This document shows, one piece after another, positions 1-8,657 of a DNA stretch of 20,000 bases. Position 1 is the first letter of the stretch. Each line of letters opens with the position of its first letter. The stretch covers positions 1 to 20,000 of the forward strand of contig JACVTC010000058.1 in the NCBI GenBank assembly GCA_016946835.1. The letters run 5' to 3'. The position numbers and the translations under genes are program-made. Origin of the DNA: Neocallimastix lanati (nom. inval.). Lineage: Eukaryota; Neocallimastigomycota; Neocallimastigomycetes; Neocallimastigales; Neocallimastigaceae. Below the pieces are notes generated by a model. It had not been told where the DNA came from. It saw only the letters and a list, made by a program, of their open reading frames with translations, and made no database searches.

Positions 1-3
1 TAA

Positions 4-132
4 TATCACCCTTCAAGCGAAAGGTTTTCCGTCATACAAAATGGTATATCTAAACCATATAATAATATAAGAGATGCAATAGATATATCCAATAGCAATG
101 GTGTATTTAATAATATTAAATACTTTGTTTAA
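4..132 (+). pseudogene. possible 3' end of an ankyrin-like reading frame (partial)
   Basis: A 42-codon open frame follows a TAA at bases 1-3 and ends in TAA at 130-132. Its composition is much less AT-extreme than the spacer that follows, which suggests former coding sequence. The last part, N-N-I-R-D-A-I-D-I-S-N-S-N-G-V-F and then N-I-K-Y-F, resembles a C-terminal ankyrin repeat, where A-x-D-I-A-x-x-N-G is followed by a helix ending in I-x-K-Y-L. There is no ATG and the 5' part lies outside the window, so neither the start nor the intactness of the gene can be judged. The ankyrin reading is inference from a short match; a chance open frame is possible. Confidence 0.27.
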
Positions 133-1386
133 GGGGAATTTATTAGATGACATATTTATTTAAAATTATTTTAACAAAAATTCATATTAAGCTAGAAAAT
201 TAATATAAATAAAAAAATATTTTATTCATGTAAAATTAAATGTTAGTTTAGAATAGAAATAATTAGTTGATAATTTAAATTAAGTTAATATTATAAGAAT
301 AGGATAATTTTATATACACATATTCATCAGTAAACCAATTTTTTTTTTATATCAAGAAAATTAGGTTTAAGGAGAAATGTTAGAATATGTGAACTATATG
401 AAATAAGTGTCAAATGTAAGGTATTGAAACATATTGCATTAAATTAAATGTAAATTGTATAGAATTATACCATGGTAATTTGTGATAATTCTTTAAGTAA
501 TTATTATCATAAAATATTAATAAAGTTGACATAATTATAAAACCAAATGAACTGACTGTTAATATAAATAAATAAATAAATAAATAATAAAATTCATTAA
601 ATAAATTTATGGATGCTGTGTGTAGAAGTAAAAAAAAATATAAATAAATAATAAACATATAAATTAAAATTATTTGAATGAAATTTAATAATGAATTTAT
701 TAATTTTTTATAAAAAAAAAAAAAAAAAAAAAAAATATATATTTTATTATTATTATTTTATATTTTTATATTTTATATTTATATTTATATTTATTAATGA
801 TTATTTAAAATTAAGGTTTACTTGATAAAATTTTTATACACGTTTTAAAATTATGTTAAAATAATTAAACATCACTTCTTTTTCTCAAAAAAAAAAAAAA
901 AAAAAAAAAAAAAATAAATATTAAATTAGAACAGTATTAGTTAAGTCATATGAGTTGATACCACATTTATTTATTTATTTATTTATATATATATATTTAA
1001 GAAAAGAAACTTCATTTGCTTGTTTAGTACACACTTTTATTATTATTATTATTATTTTTGTTTTTTGAGAAACAAACATTACTAGTGAAAAAAAAAATTT
1101 TTTTTTTATATTTATATAATATATTTATATAAAAAAAAATATATGCATATATACATGATTTTTTTTAGATTATATATATAGTTATTATTTTATTATTATT
1201 TTTATTATATTTATATTATTATTAATTATTTAAATAATAATAATAATACTAATAATAATGTAATTATTATTATTAATATTTTAATTTTAATTTTAATTTT
1301 ATTGTATTTTATACTTTTCTTAAAATGAATTCCATTAGAAATTAGGACAGAAAATATATTAGGATTATTTAAAAAAAAAAATATTA
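133..1386. other. AT-rich spacer without a supported gene
   Basis: This stretch is dominated by A and T runs (for example near 713-735 and 887-914), AAAT and TTTA microsatellites (about 567-590 and 967-985) and ATT/TTA triplet runs (about 1037-1058 and 1170-1250). The least simple part is 300-660, which carries the weak minus-strand frame listed separately. No element U copy and no ankyrin signature was found here. Confidence 0.6.
410..658 (-). CDS. hypothetical small hydrophobic protein (doubtful)
   Basis: This is an 82-codon ATG-to-stop frame on the minus strand. The product would be strongly hydrophobic, with Phe/Leu/Ile/Tyr-rich stretches at roughly residues 3-15, 22-35 and 37-48 that could be membrane segments. 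The C-terminal third is more polar and includes L-P-W-Y-N-S-I-Q-F-T-F. In its favour, that C-terminal third uses varied codons and lies in a patch of higher sequence complexity. Against it, the N-terminal half is largely encoded by an AAAT microsatellite read in antisense, and AT-rich DNA produces Phe/Ile/Tyr frames by chance. I do not recognise the product. Confidence 0.2.
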   Translation of the reverse strand: MFIIYLYFFLLLHTASINLFNEFYYLFIYLFILTVSSFGFIIMSTLLIFYDNNYLKNYHKLPWYNSIQFTFNLMQYVSIPYI

Positions 1387-1800
1387 TTAGAAAAGAAAGA
1401 AAAAGAAGAATTAAATAATATAAAGAGTTTTTTAGAAACAAATGAGAACATATTTAATAGTAATGATGTAAATAAAAGATGACTTTGATTTATTAATTTA
1501 CCTAATTCCATAGGAAGAGTTCAATAGAAATAATTCAATTCATTATAAATAAAATGTGAGAAATATTCCTTTAATCATTAATTACGAAACCAAAAAAAAG
1601 GTGAAATTCCATTATTTTTTTAACTTCATTTAATGCTATTCAAAATAATTCAAAGACTAATGATTCATTATTCTTCAAAAAAAAATGTGAATATTATATG
1701 AAACTACTCAATCTTCTTGAGTGAAATGGAGACCAGCATAAATTATTGTTAAATAAGAAAGGAGAAAAACTTGCTAATTCATCTCTATAATAAAGAATTA
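1387..1800 (+). pseudogene. copy A, N-terminal segment
   Basis: An open frame of 31 codons (1387-1479) ends at TGA 1480-1482 and encodes a charged helix followed by E-L-N-N-I-K-S-F-L-E-T-N-E-N-I. One base later the reading continues as D-F-D-L-L-I-Y-L-I-P (1481-1510, then TAG). Further on, other frames give I-P-L-I-I-N-Y-E-T-K, E-I-P-L-F-F and N-K-K-G-E, which look like the loops that start ankyrin repeats. I recall E-L-N-x-x-D-F-D-L-L-I-Y as the start of a gut-fungal ankyrin subfamily; that is memory, not a search. No convincing ATG precedes it; the region just upstream is an A tract (about 1371-1381). Confidence 0.55.
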
Positions 1801-1891
1801 TTAAATATCGACTTATTAAAAAATTCTTCATTATAAGAAAAGAAAATTAATATTAGTTTATTTTTTTTTAGAAAAATTATATAATGCCTAA

Positions 1892-2289
1892 TCTGACCAT
1901 GACCATGATGATAGTAGCGATAGTGAAAATACCATTCTATTTGGTCGGGAATAGGAATACCTATATAAAAATGATTTTGAAAACTATAGAAACTATTTAA
2001 ATAAAGGTTGCTCTAACCAACTGTCATTCATATCATTATAATGGAAAAAAAATTTTTTTATTATGAGAATGCTGGAAATGTACAAAAAAAAAAAAAAATA
2101 AAAATGAAATTTCAGATAAATCAATTGAAATTTATTCCTAATTTTCATAAGAGAGATGGAATTCAACTCTTCATTATTCCTTTTGAATATTTCAATGAAT
2201 TAATTGAAAGTGGAAAAATCATGACTTTAAATTATTTATTAGATACTACTATTAGAATCCTTAATAATAAATATACCTTAAACTTATAA
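1892..2289 (+). pseudogene. copy A, acidic segment and following open frame
   Basis: From 1892 one frame runs to TAA at 2039-2041, interrupted only by TAG at 1952-1954. It begins with an acidic patch, S-D-H-D-H-D-D-S-S-D-S-E, and continues F-E-N-Y-R-N-Y-L-N-K-G. An ATG frame at 2041-2289 (82 codons) follows, overlapping by one base and interrupted by a lysine run from an A tract near 2085-2098. Its later part, F-N-E-L-I-E-S-G-K-I-M-T-L-N-Y-L-L, reads like ankyrin helices. Both pieces are probably fragments of one former protein rather than separate genes. Confidence 0.45.
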
Positions 2290-2439
2290 TTACTTATCAA
2301 CGTTCTAATGAGTATTTAAAAAAAAAAAAAAAAATTAAAAAAAAGTGAGACTAGTTAACCATGTTTATTTTCTATAGTATGAATGACCTAAGATCGATGC
2401 ATTCAACAGCATGACTTATGAAGAAGGCTAATTTCATTT

Positions 2440-2662
2440 TTAGATCAAGGATTTAATTTTAATTATGATCTTCATAAATGGTGTACTGTCACTAATTTTA
2501 TTAAAGCCTGTAAAGATAAAAACGAATGAAGAGGGCAATATAAGATATTTAGTGGAATATGGAGCAAGCATGAATCATACCACCTATTGTTGTTTTGTAG
2601 AAATGACCGACAAACCCTTAAACTTAAATGTCATGGATAAATTCAGAATAAAGAGGAAATGA
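2440..2662 (+). pseudogene. copy A, ankyrin repeats (frameshifted pair)
   Basis: Frame 2440-2529 gives L-D-Q-G-F-N-F-N-Y-D-L-H, then N-F-I-K-A-C-K-D-K-N-E before TGA. Shifting frame at about 2527 continues the same repeat as G-N-I-R-Y-L-V-E-Y-G-A-S-M-N (2534-2575), open to 2662. The A-C-K-D-K-N-E / G-N-I-x-Y-L-V-E-Y-G-A join is the standard helix 1 to helix 2 arrangement of an ankyrin repeat, so a single frameshift inside one repeat is clear. Confidence 0.65.
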
Positions 2663-3002
2663 TGATTTCTTAAAAAAGTACAGTTAAATATTTTATAAAA
2701 TCATAGCTCTCGATTTTCCATTCATTTTGATTATAAATTTAAATTTATTCAGGATGAAGTAATTTAAAAAAAAAGTATAAAGTAGGGAACGTGGATAATC
2801 GTCCCAATATTTTATTTAAAAAAAAAAAGTTCAAAAAGGATTATTGTAAAAAATTAAATACTTAATGGATTGTACAAATGAAATGAATGAGGTTGAATCC
2901 TATCCAATCAATTAATGATTATATCAAAGATTGAAAAATCAAAAATTAATTAGATTATGTCCTGAAAGATAAAGACTATCACTATAAATTTCTTTTTTAT
3001 AT

Positions 3003-3220
3003 AATAAGCCTTTATTATACTATCTTTATTCTAATAATCAAGAAAGACTTAAACCAAAATATTTAATTGAAAGGGGGAATGAGTGTCAATAGCATGACCG
3101 AAAAAAAAAAAAAAAAAAAAAGTAAAGACATTGTTCTATAAGGCATGCAAACTCAATGATCTTGACATGGTGAAATATTTAATAAAGGAAAAGGGTGCTA
3201 ATAAAATAAAATTACAATGA
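3003..3220 (+). pseudogene. copy A, two ankyrin repeats split by an A tract
   Basis: Frame 3003-3092 reads N-K-P-L-L-Y-Y-L-Y-S-N-N-Q-E-R-L and then K-Y-L-I-E-R-G-N before TAG. About 20 consecutive A's (3101-3121) follow. Frame 3122-3220 then resumes with K-T-L-F-Y-K-A-C-K-L-N-D-L-D-M-V-K-Y-L-I and K-E-K-G-A-N before TGA. The A tract sits where the N-K-K loop between repeats would be, as if lysine codons had expanded. Confidence 0.68.
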
Positions 3221-3409
3221 ATTAATGAACTCCCGGTCACTTCTGTTAATGAAAAAAAAAATGCATTTATCCTTTTGTTTCGAAAGAAAAAAAATTTTTT
3301 TTTTTTTATTTTTTTTTTGAAATCACTAAAATATTTTCTTGAAAATTTATCAGACATTAAGTTGAATTCTAGGCATGATTTCTCAGGGAAATTCACCCGT
3401 TTTTTAACT

Positions 3410-3850
3410 GTTATTTAAAACATGGTGGTGACCATGAATTTAGTGCTTCCTCTTATAGAATATAGAGCCCAAATTAATATTAAAAAATAAATAAAGATGG
3501 GATTACCCCCCATAATGATGACTAGTAAAAAAAAAAAAAAAAAAAAAAAGGATTTTATGATAATTGTTCGTATCCTGGTAGAATATGACCAAAAAAAAAA
3601 GGTGAATAGTAATGTAAATAAATTAATTGTAAAAATTCTGCTTTGGTGAAATGCTTCTGAAAAAAGGGAGATCCTGATGTCATCCAAAAAGTCTTTCAAA
3701 TATTAATTATTAATCAAAAAAAAAAAAAAATAAAATAACCAAAAAACAATATGGCATTAATGATGACTAGTAAAAAAAAAAACGGTCACTTTTGACATGG
3801 TTCAATCATCTAATCTGGTGAGAGCATAGCATGGTGCAAAGATGATGAAC
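3410..3850 (+). pseudogene. copy A, weak ankyrin fragments
   Basis: Short readable pieces are Y-L-K-H-G-G-D-H-E-F near 3411-3440, M-I-I-V-R-I-L-V-E-Y-D near 3557-3590, N-S-A-L-V-K-C-F followed (after TGA) by K-K-G-D-P-D-V near 3635-3685, and H-G-A-K-M-M-N-V near 3830-3853. The motif GATGACTAGT followed by a run of A's occurs twice (near 3518 and 3760), which suggests an internal duplication. No piece is open for more than about 40 codons. Confidence 0.45.
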
Positions 3851-3894
3851 GTCAAGAAAAATCAATTTCATTACGACGACTCCCTTTTTTTTTT

Positions 3895-4140
3895 AATAAT
3901 CTTTACCTGCCTAAATAAAACAAGTTGGATAGGGTTCAGTACCTTCTTGATCACGGTGGCTGTGTCGATATTCATTGTGAAAATAATTATGGTTAGACTT
4001 CTTTTTTTAAAAAGATTTTCCCTCCTTAAAATAAAAAAAAAAAAAAAAAAAAAAAAATAAACGATCAACTTACCCAATATTTCATTGACCATCATCCTAA
4101 GGATACTTCCTACCATGACAGTAATAATAGTCATAAATAA
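3895..4140 (+). pseudogene. copy A, ankyrin repeats around a long A tract
   Basis: Frame 3895-4014 reads N-K-L-D-R-V-Q-Y-L-L-D-H-G-G-C-V and then D-I-H-C-E-N-N-Y-G, with TAA at 3916 and TAG at 3994. This is one of the clearest ankyrin repeats of copy A. Close to 30 A's (about 4029-4057) follow. Frame 4060-4140 then continues N-D-Q-L-T-Q-Y-F-I-D-H-H-P-K-D-T-S to TAA. The A tract sits on the short A-rich stretch expected before N-D-Q-L. Confidence 0.62.
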
Positions 4141-4407
4141 TTAAAATGAATGGGAAAAAAAAAATTTTTCAATGATTCCAAAATAAAAAAAAAAATATTT
4201 AGATGAGTACGATTCCATCCTTAAAATATCCTTTAAATAATGAAATTTGATACGATCTGAATTTTTATCAATATAATGTAATGAACTGACCATTGCCTGT
4301 ATTGATCAATAACGTCAAGCTTTGCCCATATATGATATTGAAAATTGGGGAATGATCCAAATGTTGTCAATAGTTACAGATCAGTCTGGACTTGATGACA
4401 TTCTCTG

Positions 4408-4700
4408 ATGAAATCGTTTGTATTTATAATAGTTTTGATTATCATTACTTTGTTAGTGGAACATCATGCCGACGTCAATAAAAAAAAAATAAAATACCCT
4501 AAGCAGAATCTTCCTAATTATAGTTATCCGTTTTCATTTCTAAATTTAATATTGACTCTGAAACCTTCCAAAAAAAAAAAAAAAAAAAATTAAATTCTCC
4601 TAATTCATTTTCTTTTTTTTTCCTATCACCAAAGTTTTAAGAAGTATTCACTATTTAAAATTGATCATGGAAGCGATGGTGACCAAAAAGTTTTTTTTTT
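4408..4700 (+). pseudogene. copy A, ankyrin fragments with L-V-E-H-H-A-D-V-N
   Basis: An open frame at 4408-4593 contains L-L-V-E-H-H-A-D-V-N-K-K-K (about 4450-4490), the end of an ankyrin repeat with its lysine-rich loop. It then continues into a stretch ending in a 20-nt A tract. Near 4635-4685 another frame reads S-L-F-K-I-D-H-G-S-D-G-D, a second decayed repeat end. The N-terminal part of the 4408 frame is hydrophobic and does not look like ankyrin, so the ATG there is probably not a real start. Confidence 0.5.
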
Positions 4701-4995
4701 TTTCTTCCACGGAAAAAAACAAAAAAAGTTATTAATTATCTATATTAAAATGAATTCCTTCAAATATGAAATTTTTTTTACTTCAATGAATAGATAAAGG
4801 AATAAAAATTATAAAAAAAAAAAAAAATTATGAAATTATGATAAGGATGGCTATTTTAATTAAAGAACTATTTTAGAAGAAGAAAAAAACCTTTTTCGAA
4901 AATCAAAAGTACTTTATCGGTTATAAGGGAATTAAAAAAAAAAAAATAGAACCTTATCTCTCTCTCAAAAAAAAATTGTCATGCTCCTCCCGTAA

Positions 4996-5232
4996 AAAAA
5001 AAAAAAAAAAAAAAGAGAGGAGGGTGATACGAAGTTTATAAAGTATCTACATGGAAACAAAGACAACTTTTCACTGGACGACCAATTGTTTGAGGGGGGG
5101 GAAGGGAGGGAGGGAAATTTTTTAAGATATTTTAAAGAGGATACCTCTAACAACAGAAAATATTTTCCTTGGAAACTTCTTGAAAGTGCTTGTCCATTAT
5201 TTAAAAAAAAAAAAAAAAAAAAAGTAAATTAA
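4996..5232 (+). pseudogene. copy A, longest undisturbed open segment
   Basis: This frame is open for 78 codons between TAA 4993-4995 and TAA 5230-5232, with no ATG at its beginning. After a lysine run it reads R-E-E-G-D-T-K-F-I-K-Y-L-H-G-N-K-D-N, then S-L-D-D-Q-L-F-E-G-G, G-N-F-L-R-Y-F-K-E-D-T and K-L-L-E-S-A-C-P-L-F. The two helices F-I-K-Y-L and F-L-R-Y-F plus L-L-E-S-A-C fit ankyrin spacing. Lysine runs from 21-nt A tracts bound it at both ends (4994-5014 and 5203-5223). The base use (G runs near 5094-5115) is unusually G-rich for this window. Confidence 0.5.
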
Positions 5233-5239
5233 TTTTTTT

Positions 5240-5700
5240 TTTTTTTTTAATTTTTAAATAATCGAATTTCTGAATTTAAAAAAAAAAAAGAAGAAGAAGA
5301 AGATAAAAAAAATAGTCCCAGGCTCACTCAATTTTTTTAAATATTCATCTTTTCAAATATTGATAATACAAAAAAAGAGAGAGAGACCTTGACCTCTTGA
5401 GAGTATTTAAAACTAAAAAAAAAAAATTAAAAAAAAATATTTATATCAATATCTATAAAATGGTAAAAAGAAGAAAAAAAAAAAAAAAAGAAAAAAAAAA
5501 AAAAGAAAAAAAAAAATTTTTTTTGCTGATGGAGGGGGTCAATGAGTGAGGAGAAAACAATCTCTAATTTTTTTTTTTTTTTTTATAGTATCCAATGAAT
5601 AAGTGGCTTGAAGGAAAAGAAGGATCATGGACTTTCAAGTTTCATTGGAATTTTTAAAAAAAAAAAAAAAAAAAAATTTTTTTTTTTTAAACAATGATGA
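5240..5700 (+). pseudogene. copy A, low-complexity interior with poor coding signal
   Basis: This part is mostly A and T tracts (about 5235-5249, 5278-5289, 5476-5515, 5568-5584 and 5657-5690). Short readable pieces remain: D-L-D-L-L-R-V-F-K-T near 5386-5416 and L-M-E-G-V-N-E (TGA) G-E-N-N-L near 5526-5564, both compatible with ankyrin helices or loops. Its inclusion in copy A rests on position between better segments. Confidence 0.35.
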
Positions 5701-5763
5701 GTTGGCTTAATAGCGTAGATATGAACTTCTCTCAACTAACGCTCACCACTGCTCTGTTGGAAC

Positions 5764-5814
5764 GATACTCTTAATGAAATGGTAGTAGCCTGTGAACCAT
5801 GGCTAATCTTGACA

Positions 5815-5845
<31 letters not shown>

Positions 5846-6168
5846 TATTTTATTTCATTGAAATTTCACTGTGATCACAATAAATAAAAAAAAGAAATAA
5901 AGAAATAAAGAAATAGGGAATAGGAAATGACTTCACCGCCCTCAGCAAAACCTGTATGAATGAATGTATACGGAACCTACTGAAATATTTATTTATTTAA
6001 TTGAATTGAATTGAATTGAATCTGGAGCAAGTATTTAAAAACGTTCATATGATTAATTAAGGGAAATCGTTATTTAATGTTGACCTGTCTTTTTAGATGG
6101 GCAACCAGAGAAAAAATGGTAAAATAGTTAGTGAACTCTATGATATGATTTTAGTCATTAAAAATTAA
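5764..6168 (+). pseudogene. copy A, ankyrin repeats with in-gene microsatellite
   Basis: Near 5764-5796 one frame gives T-L-N-E-M-V-V-A-C-E; a shift then gives A-N-L-D-M-V-K (5802-5822), followed by about 26 A's and then Y-F-I-S-L-K. Frame 5923-6000 reads G-N-D-F-T-A-L-S-K-T-C-M-N-E-C and N-L-L-K-Y-L. A run of TTGAA units (6001-6020) lies exactly where the L-I-E codons belong, and is followed by E-S-G-A-S-I (6018-6035). Frame 6037-6168 continues K-N-V-H-M-I-N (TAA) G-K-S-L-F-N-V-D-L-S-F (TAG) M-G-N-Q-R-K-N-G-K-I-V. The order of pieces reproduces successive ankyrin repeats. Confidence 0.6.
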
Positions 6169-6250
6169 AAATTAAAAAAAAAAAAATAAAAAAAAAAATG
6201 GATTCAAAAGGGAAATCAATAGGGTTAAATGAAAATAAAAAAAAAAAGGA

Positions 6251-6500
6251 ATGAGGATGGACCTTGGTTGGATGGACACTTGCCAAAAGAGGAAATTACA
6301 GGACATGGTAAAAAAAAAAAAAGGTTGGGTGGAATCCTCATCAGGCGGACATTTCGAATTTTATAGAGCAAGTATGAGTATAAATGAAACTATGGCGGTT
6401 AAACTATGGCGGTTCAAGGTAAGTAGTAGTAGTAGTAATGAAAAGATTTATTGTAATTTTTTGTAATTTTTTTGTAATTTTTTTTTTTGAACAAGGTGTC
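6251..6500 (+). pseudogene. copy A, ankyrin fragment with 14-bp tandem duplication and splice-like site
   Basis: From 6251 a 71-codon open frame reads D-T-C-Q-K-R-K-L-Q-D-M-V-K, an ankyrin helix pair, and then a short A tract instead of the expected Y-L-V/I. Further on, R-A-S-M-S-I-N-E-T follows. The 14-bp unit at 6387-6400 is repeated exactly at 6401-6414; because 14 is not a multiple of three, the duplication shifts the frame. It runs directly into a perfect AAG|GTAAGT at 6416-6424. Confidence 0.45.
6419..6495 (+). other. possible short intron
   Basis: The donor AAG|GTAAGT is a perfect match to the eukaryotic consensus. About 77 nt downstream, a T-rich tract is followed by ACAAG, a possible acceptor at 6495. 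The inside holds AGT repeats and three TTGTAATTTTT-like units, with no clear branch-point sequence. It lies in a pseudogene, so even if genuine it may no longer be used. Chance occurrence is quite possible. Confidence 0.22.
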
Positions 6501-6827
6501 GATTCAAAAAAAAAGAAAAACTTGAATCCTTTCAAAAAAAATATATATATATATATTCCATTGATCATTTAGATTGTGAAAAAAAAGTTTTAAGTTTCAA
6601 CGATCATCGATTTTCTTGAAGTAAAAAAAAAAAGAAAATGAATTTACAGTGGTAAAAGAAGATACTAATTATAAAAATGATAATAAAAATTAATAATAAA
6701 AATTATTTAAATGAGGTATTATTGGAAGTCTTGTCTAAAAAAAAGGAAAATATGAATAGAATACAAAACATTCCCTTCATCAACAACAGCTTAAAAATAG
6801 TCAAGCCTTTAATATAAATTTATTACG

Positions 6828-6985
6828 GATAAATATGGAAGGAAGGACTGCCCTTAGTATATAGCGTAGTTGGCAAAAAAGGAAATTTAGAAATGGTTAA
6901 ATTATTAATTAGTAGAAAAAGGAACCGATATTAAATATTTTTTAATAGGAATAAATACAAACTCCGTTAAAAATGACCTTCTGTA
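6828..6985 (+). pseudogene. copy A, ankyrin repeat
   Basis: Near 6828 the reading is D-K-Y-G-R-K-D, then in shifted frames G-R-T-A-L-S-I and V-V-G-K-K-G-N-L-E-M-V-K-L-L-I (about 6869-6908), followed by L-V-E-K-G-T-D-I-K-Y (about 6911-6940). This is one whole ankyrin repeat in order, spread over three frames, ending at TAG near 6985. Confidence 0.6.
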
Positions 6986-7019
6986 GAAACTGAATCATTG
7001 TTTATTGTTAAAAAAAAAA

Positions 7020-7308
7020 AATAAAAATAACTTAAATCGTACCATGGTTCAGATGATCGTATCGTATCATGAATCAATTTAGAGAATCTAGTCAGCCCAT
7101 ATTTACCTATCATTATGAAAGCTTTTTTTTTTTAAAATTGTACGGTATCTTATCTAACCGACCATGGTTTTTCGACATTAACAGTCGAGGAAAAAAATAT
7201 GACAACTTCCTTATATTAATATGAAGGATGACCTGTGTAAAAAAAAAAAGGGACATCTCATCCATCGATGTCCACTATTTTCTCTATCAAAAAAAAAAAA
7301 AAAAAAAA
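7020..7308 (+). pseudogene. copy A, poorly preserved stretch
   Basis: Composition is coding-like and less simple than the spacers. Pieces such as H-G-S-D-D-R-I-V (about 7042-7066) and E-N-L-V-S-P-Y-L-P-I-I-M-K (about 7081-7122) could be ankyrin remnants, the latter matching E-N-L-V-K-Y-L-x. Another frame is open for about 45 codons (about 7070-7210) but shows no motif I recognise. A 20-nt A tract ends it. Confidence 0.35.
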
Positions 7309-7508
7309 GGAGCGGATGTGAACCATTAAAATGATCTCTTGGGGACACCGCTTTAATTTATGTCTCTGAACATGAACAAGGGATACCTTAGTACCTTAGT
7401 TTAGGGTTGAAGCCTTAATTCAATAGGGAGCCACCACCCTCCCCTAATTATACCAATAAATTAGGGGAAACCGCTTTAACGAATTACTTTCACCAAATGA
7501 AATTATAG
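7309..7508 (+). pseudogene. copy A, last recognisable ankyrin repeats
   Basis: Immediately after a 20-nt A tract, frame 7309-7356 reads G-A-D-V-N-H (TAA) N-D-L-L-G-T-P-L, the end of one repeat and the start of the next. At 7461-7505 another frame reads L-G-E-T-A-L-T-N-Y-F-H-Q-M-K-L before TAG at 7506-7508. The 80 bases between them have no clear ankyrin match but are G+C-richer than the flanks. A further frame stays open to about 7547, and then simple T/A sequence begins, so the gene probably ended about here. Confidence 0.58.
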
Positions 7509-7547
7509 GTCTTACCACCTATTTAAAATTTCAAGGAGTTCAATAAA

Positions 7548-8400
7548 TAAAGTTTTTTTTTTTTTTTTTTTAAAAAAAATAATATATATATATAAATATA
7601 TATAAATATATATATATATATAAATAAATATATATATATTTGTAATAATTAGTATAAATAGAAATATATAAATATTTGGAATATGTATATTAATATACTT
7701 ACATATATAATAAATATTTAAATACATATATATATATAAATATTCGTTATAATTAATTCAAATATATATATATAAATATCAAATATAAAAAAAAAAGAAA
7801 TTATTATCTAATTTATTCTTTCCATTTAAATATATTCATGGAGAGGATAAAAACATATAAATTAAAAATAAAAAAAAAATTATATCTTTTTTTTTTAATA
7901 CTATTTTAAACTTAAACATGTTATCCTAATTTATTATAATTAATTAAAATATTTAATTATGTATTTATAAAAAATATATATATATAGTTCTTTTTTTTTT
8001 TTTTTTTTTTTTTATGAATAAAATAATTAAATATTTTAATAAAAAAAAAAAATAAAATATATATATATATTTTTTTATAATTTATAATATATATTTCTTT
8101 ATTAATTTAATATATATTTTTTAAAATATTTTAAATTCCATTTCAACCTATTTTTTTTTTTTTCTTTATCTTACCCGTCTTCCAATTAATATATGAAAAT
8201 ATATACTATATATACTTATATATATTTATTGAATATATATACAAATTAATTATTTAAAAGTAACATAAATGTAATATTATTTATAATTATCAATTACATT
8301 AATATATTATTTATAATTATTATTTATTTTTATTTCTATTTTTTATTTCAATTTTTATTTCTAAATTTTTATTTTTTATTTGATAATTAAAAGTAATTAC
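7548..8400. other. AT-rich spacer between copies A and B
   Basis: This stretch holds a T tract, TATATAAA-type microsatellites (about 7575-7800) and long A and T runs. From about 8280 it becomes pyrimidine-rich with TATTTTTATTTC units, which also occur before the element U copies near 12.6 and 19.3 kb. No coding signal was seen on either strand. Confidence 0.6.
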
Positions 8401-8419
8401 TAAAAAAAAAAAAAAAAAA

Positions 8420-8611
8420 AAAAAAAAGATATAAAGAAATTGTAATGTCCATAAACAATTTAGACTTTATTGATATTAATTCCAAAAATAAAAAAAAATA
8501 GCCAATCCAATTATTAAAAAAAAAAAAAAAAAAAAAAAAGAGGAAAAATTTAAAAAAAAATTTTTTAAGTCCATAATCAATTAGGATTATGGATTTAATT
8601 AATATTAATTC

Positions 8612-8618
<7 letters not shown>
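8420..8618 (+). repeat. element U, copy 1 (tandem pair) upstream of ankyrin copy B
   Basis: Unit 1a starts with GTCCATAAACA at 8447, continues with GACTTTATTGATATTAATTC and then AGCCAATCCAATTA. Unit 1b starts with GTCCATAATCA at 8569 and ends in the same ATTAATTCC plus A run; the starts are 122 bp apart. Related sequences occur near 12.69 kb and 19.40 kb (+ strand) and near 18.75 kb (inverted). The pair ends directly against the 41-nt A tract that precedes copy B, which would fit a shared promoter or leader segment; the role is inference. Confidence 0.6.
8570..8593. other. 9-bp perfect hairpin inside element U copy 1b
   Basis: The arms TCCATAATC (8570-8578) and GATTATGGA (8585-8593) are exact reverse complements with a 6-nt loop. 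Unit 1a does not form this stem, so it arose within unit 1b. It may be chance pairing or a structure in a leader RNA. Confidence 0.5.

Positions 8619-8652
<34 letters not shown>

Positions 8653-8657
<5 letters not shown>

Larger units (their letters stand above)
1387..7508 (+). pseudogene. large decayed ankyrin-repeat gene (copy A), possibly more than one gene
   Basis: Over about 6.1 kb the + strand repeatedly shows ankyrin-repeat pieces. Each is open for only 20-80 codons before a stop, frameshift or A tract intervenes. Recognisable pieces include A-C-K-D-K-N-E, R-Y-L-V-E-Y-G-A-S-M-N, M-V-K-Y-L-I-K-E, V-Q-Y-L-L-D-H-G-G, L-V-E-H-H-A-D-V-N, G-N-L-E-M-V-K and G-A-D-V-N-H. Ankyrin repeats are about 33-residue helix-loop-helix units used for protein binding. 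The N-terminal part (E-L-N-N-I-K-S-F-L-E and then D-F-D-L-L-I-Y) differs from copies B-D, so this is a different subfamily. Long A tracts are far commoner than T tracts on the coding strand. Base composition is richer in G+C than the spacers, which supports former coding. I cannot tell whether this is one gene of some 2,000 codons or several tandem ones. The number of breaks argues for a pseudogene, although homopolymer sequencing errors may add to it. Confidence 0.72.

Noticed and set aside
1226-1441. Minus-strand hydrophobic open frame
   Set aside because: Encoded by ATT/TAA microsatellite sequence and overlaps the better supported N-terminal segment of copy A on the + strand.
3136-4134. 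Three minus-strand open frames (3136-3396, 3415-3699, 3871-4134)
   Set aside because: They are antisense to ankyrin motifs of copy A and contain Phe runs that come from the A tracts.
4965-5153. Minus-strand open frame with Pro/Ser-rich sequence
   Set aside because: Antisense shadow of the + strand open segment 4996-5232, which carries ankyrin-like helices.
1387-7508. Reassigned stop codons (TAA/TAG read as Gln, as in some AT-rich ciliates)
   Set aside because: Several stops in copy A could be read this way, but TGA also occurs and frameshifts of all phases are common. TAA also replaces a conserved Leu in copy B. A code change would not restore the frames.
7512-7727. Minus-strand Tyr/Ile-rich open frame
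   Set aside because: Consists almost wholly of TATATAAA microsatellite translated as Y-I repeats.
8387-8614. Minus-strand Phe-rich open frame
   Set aside because: Made by three A runs and by element U, which recurs elsewhere without this frame.
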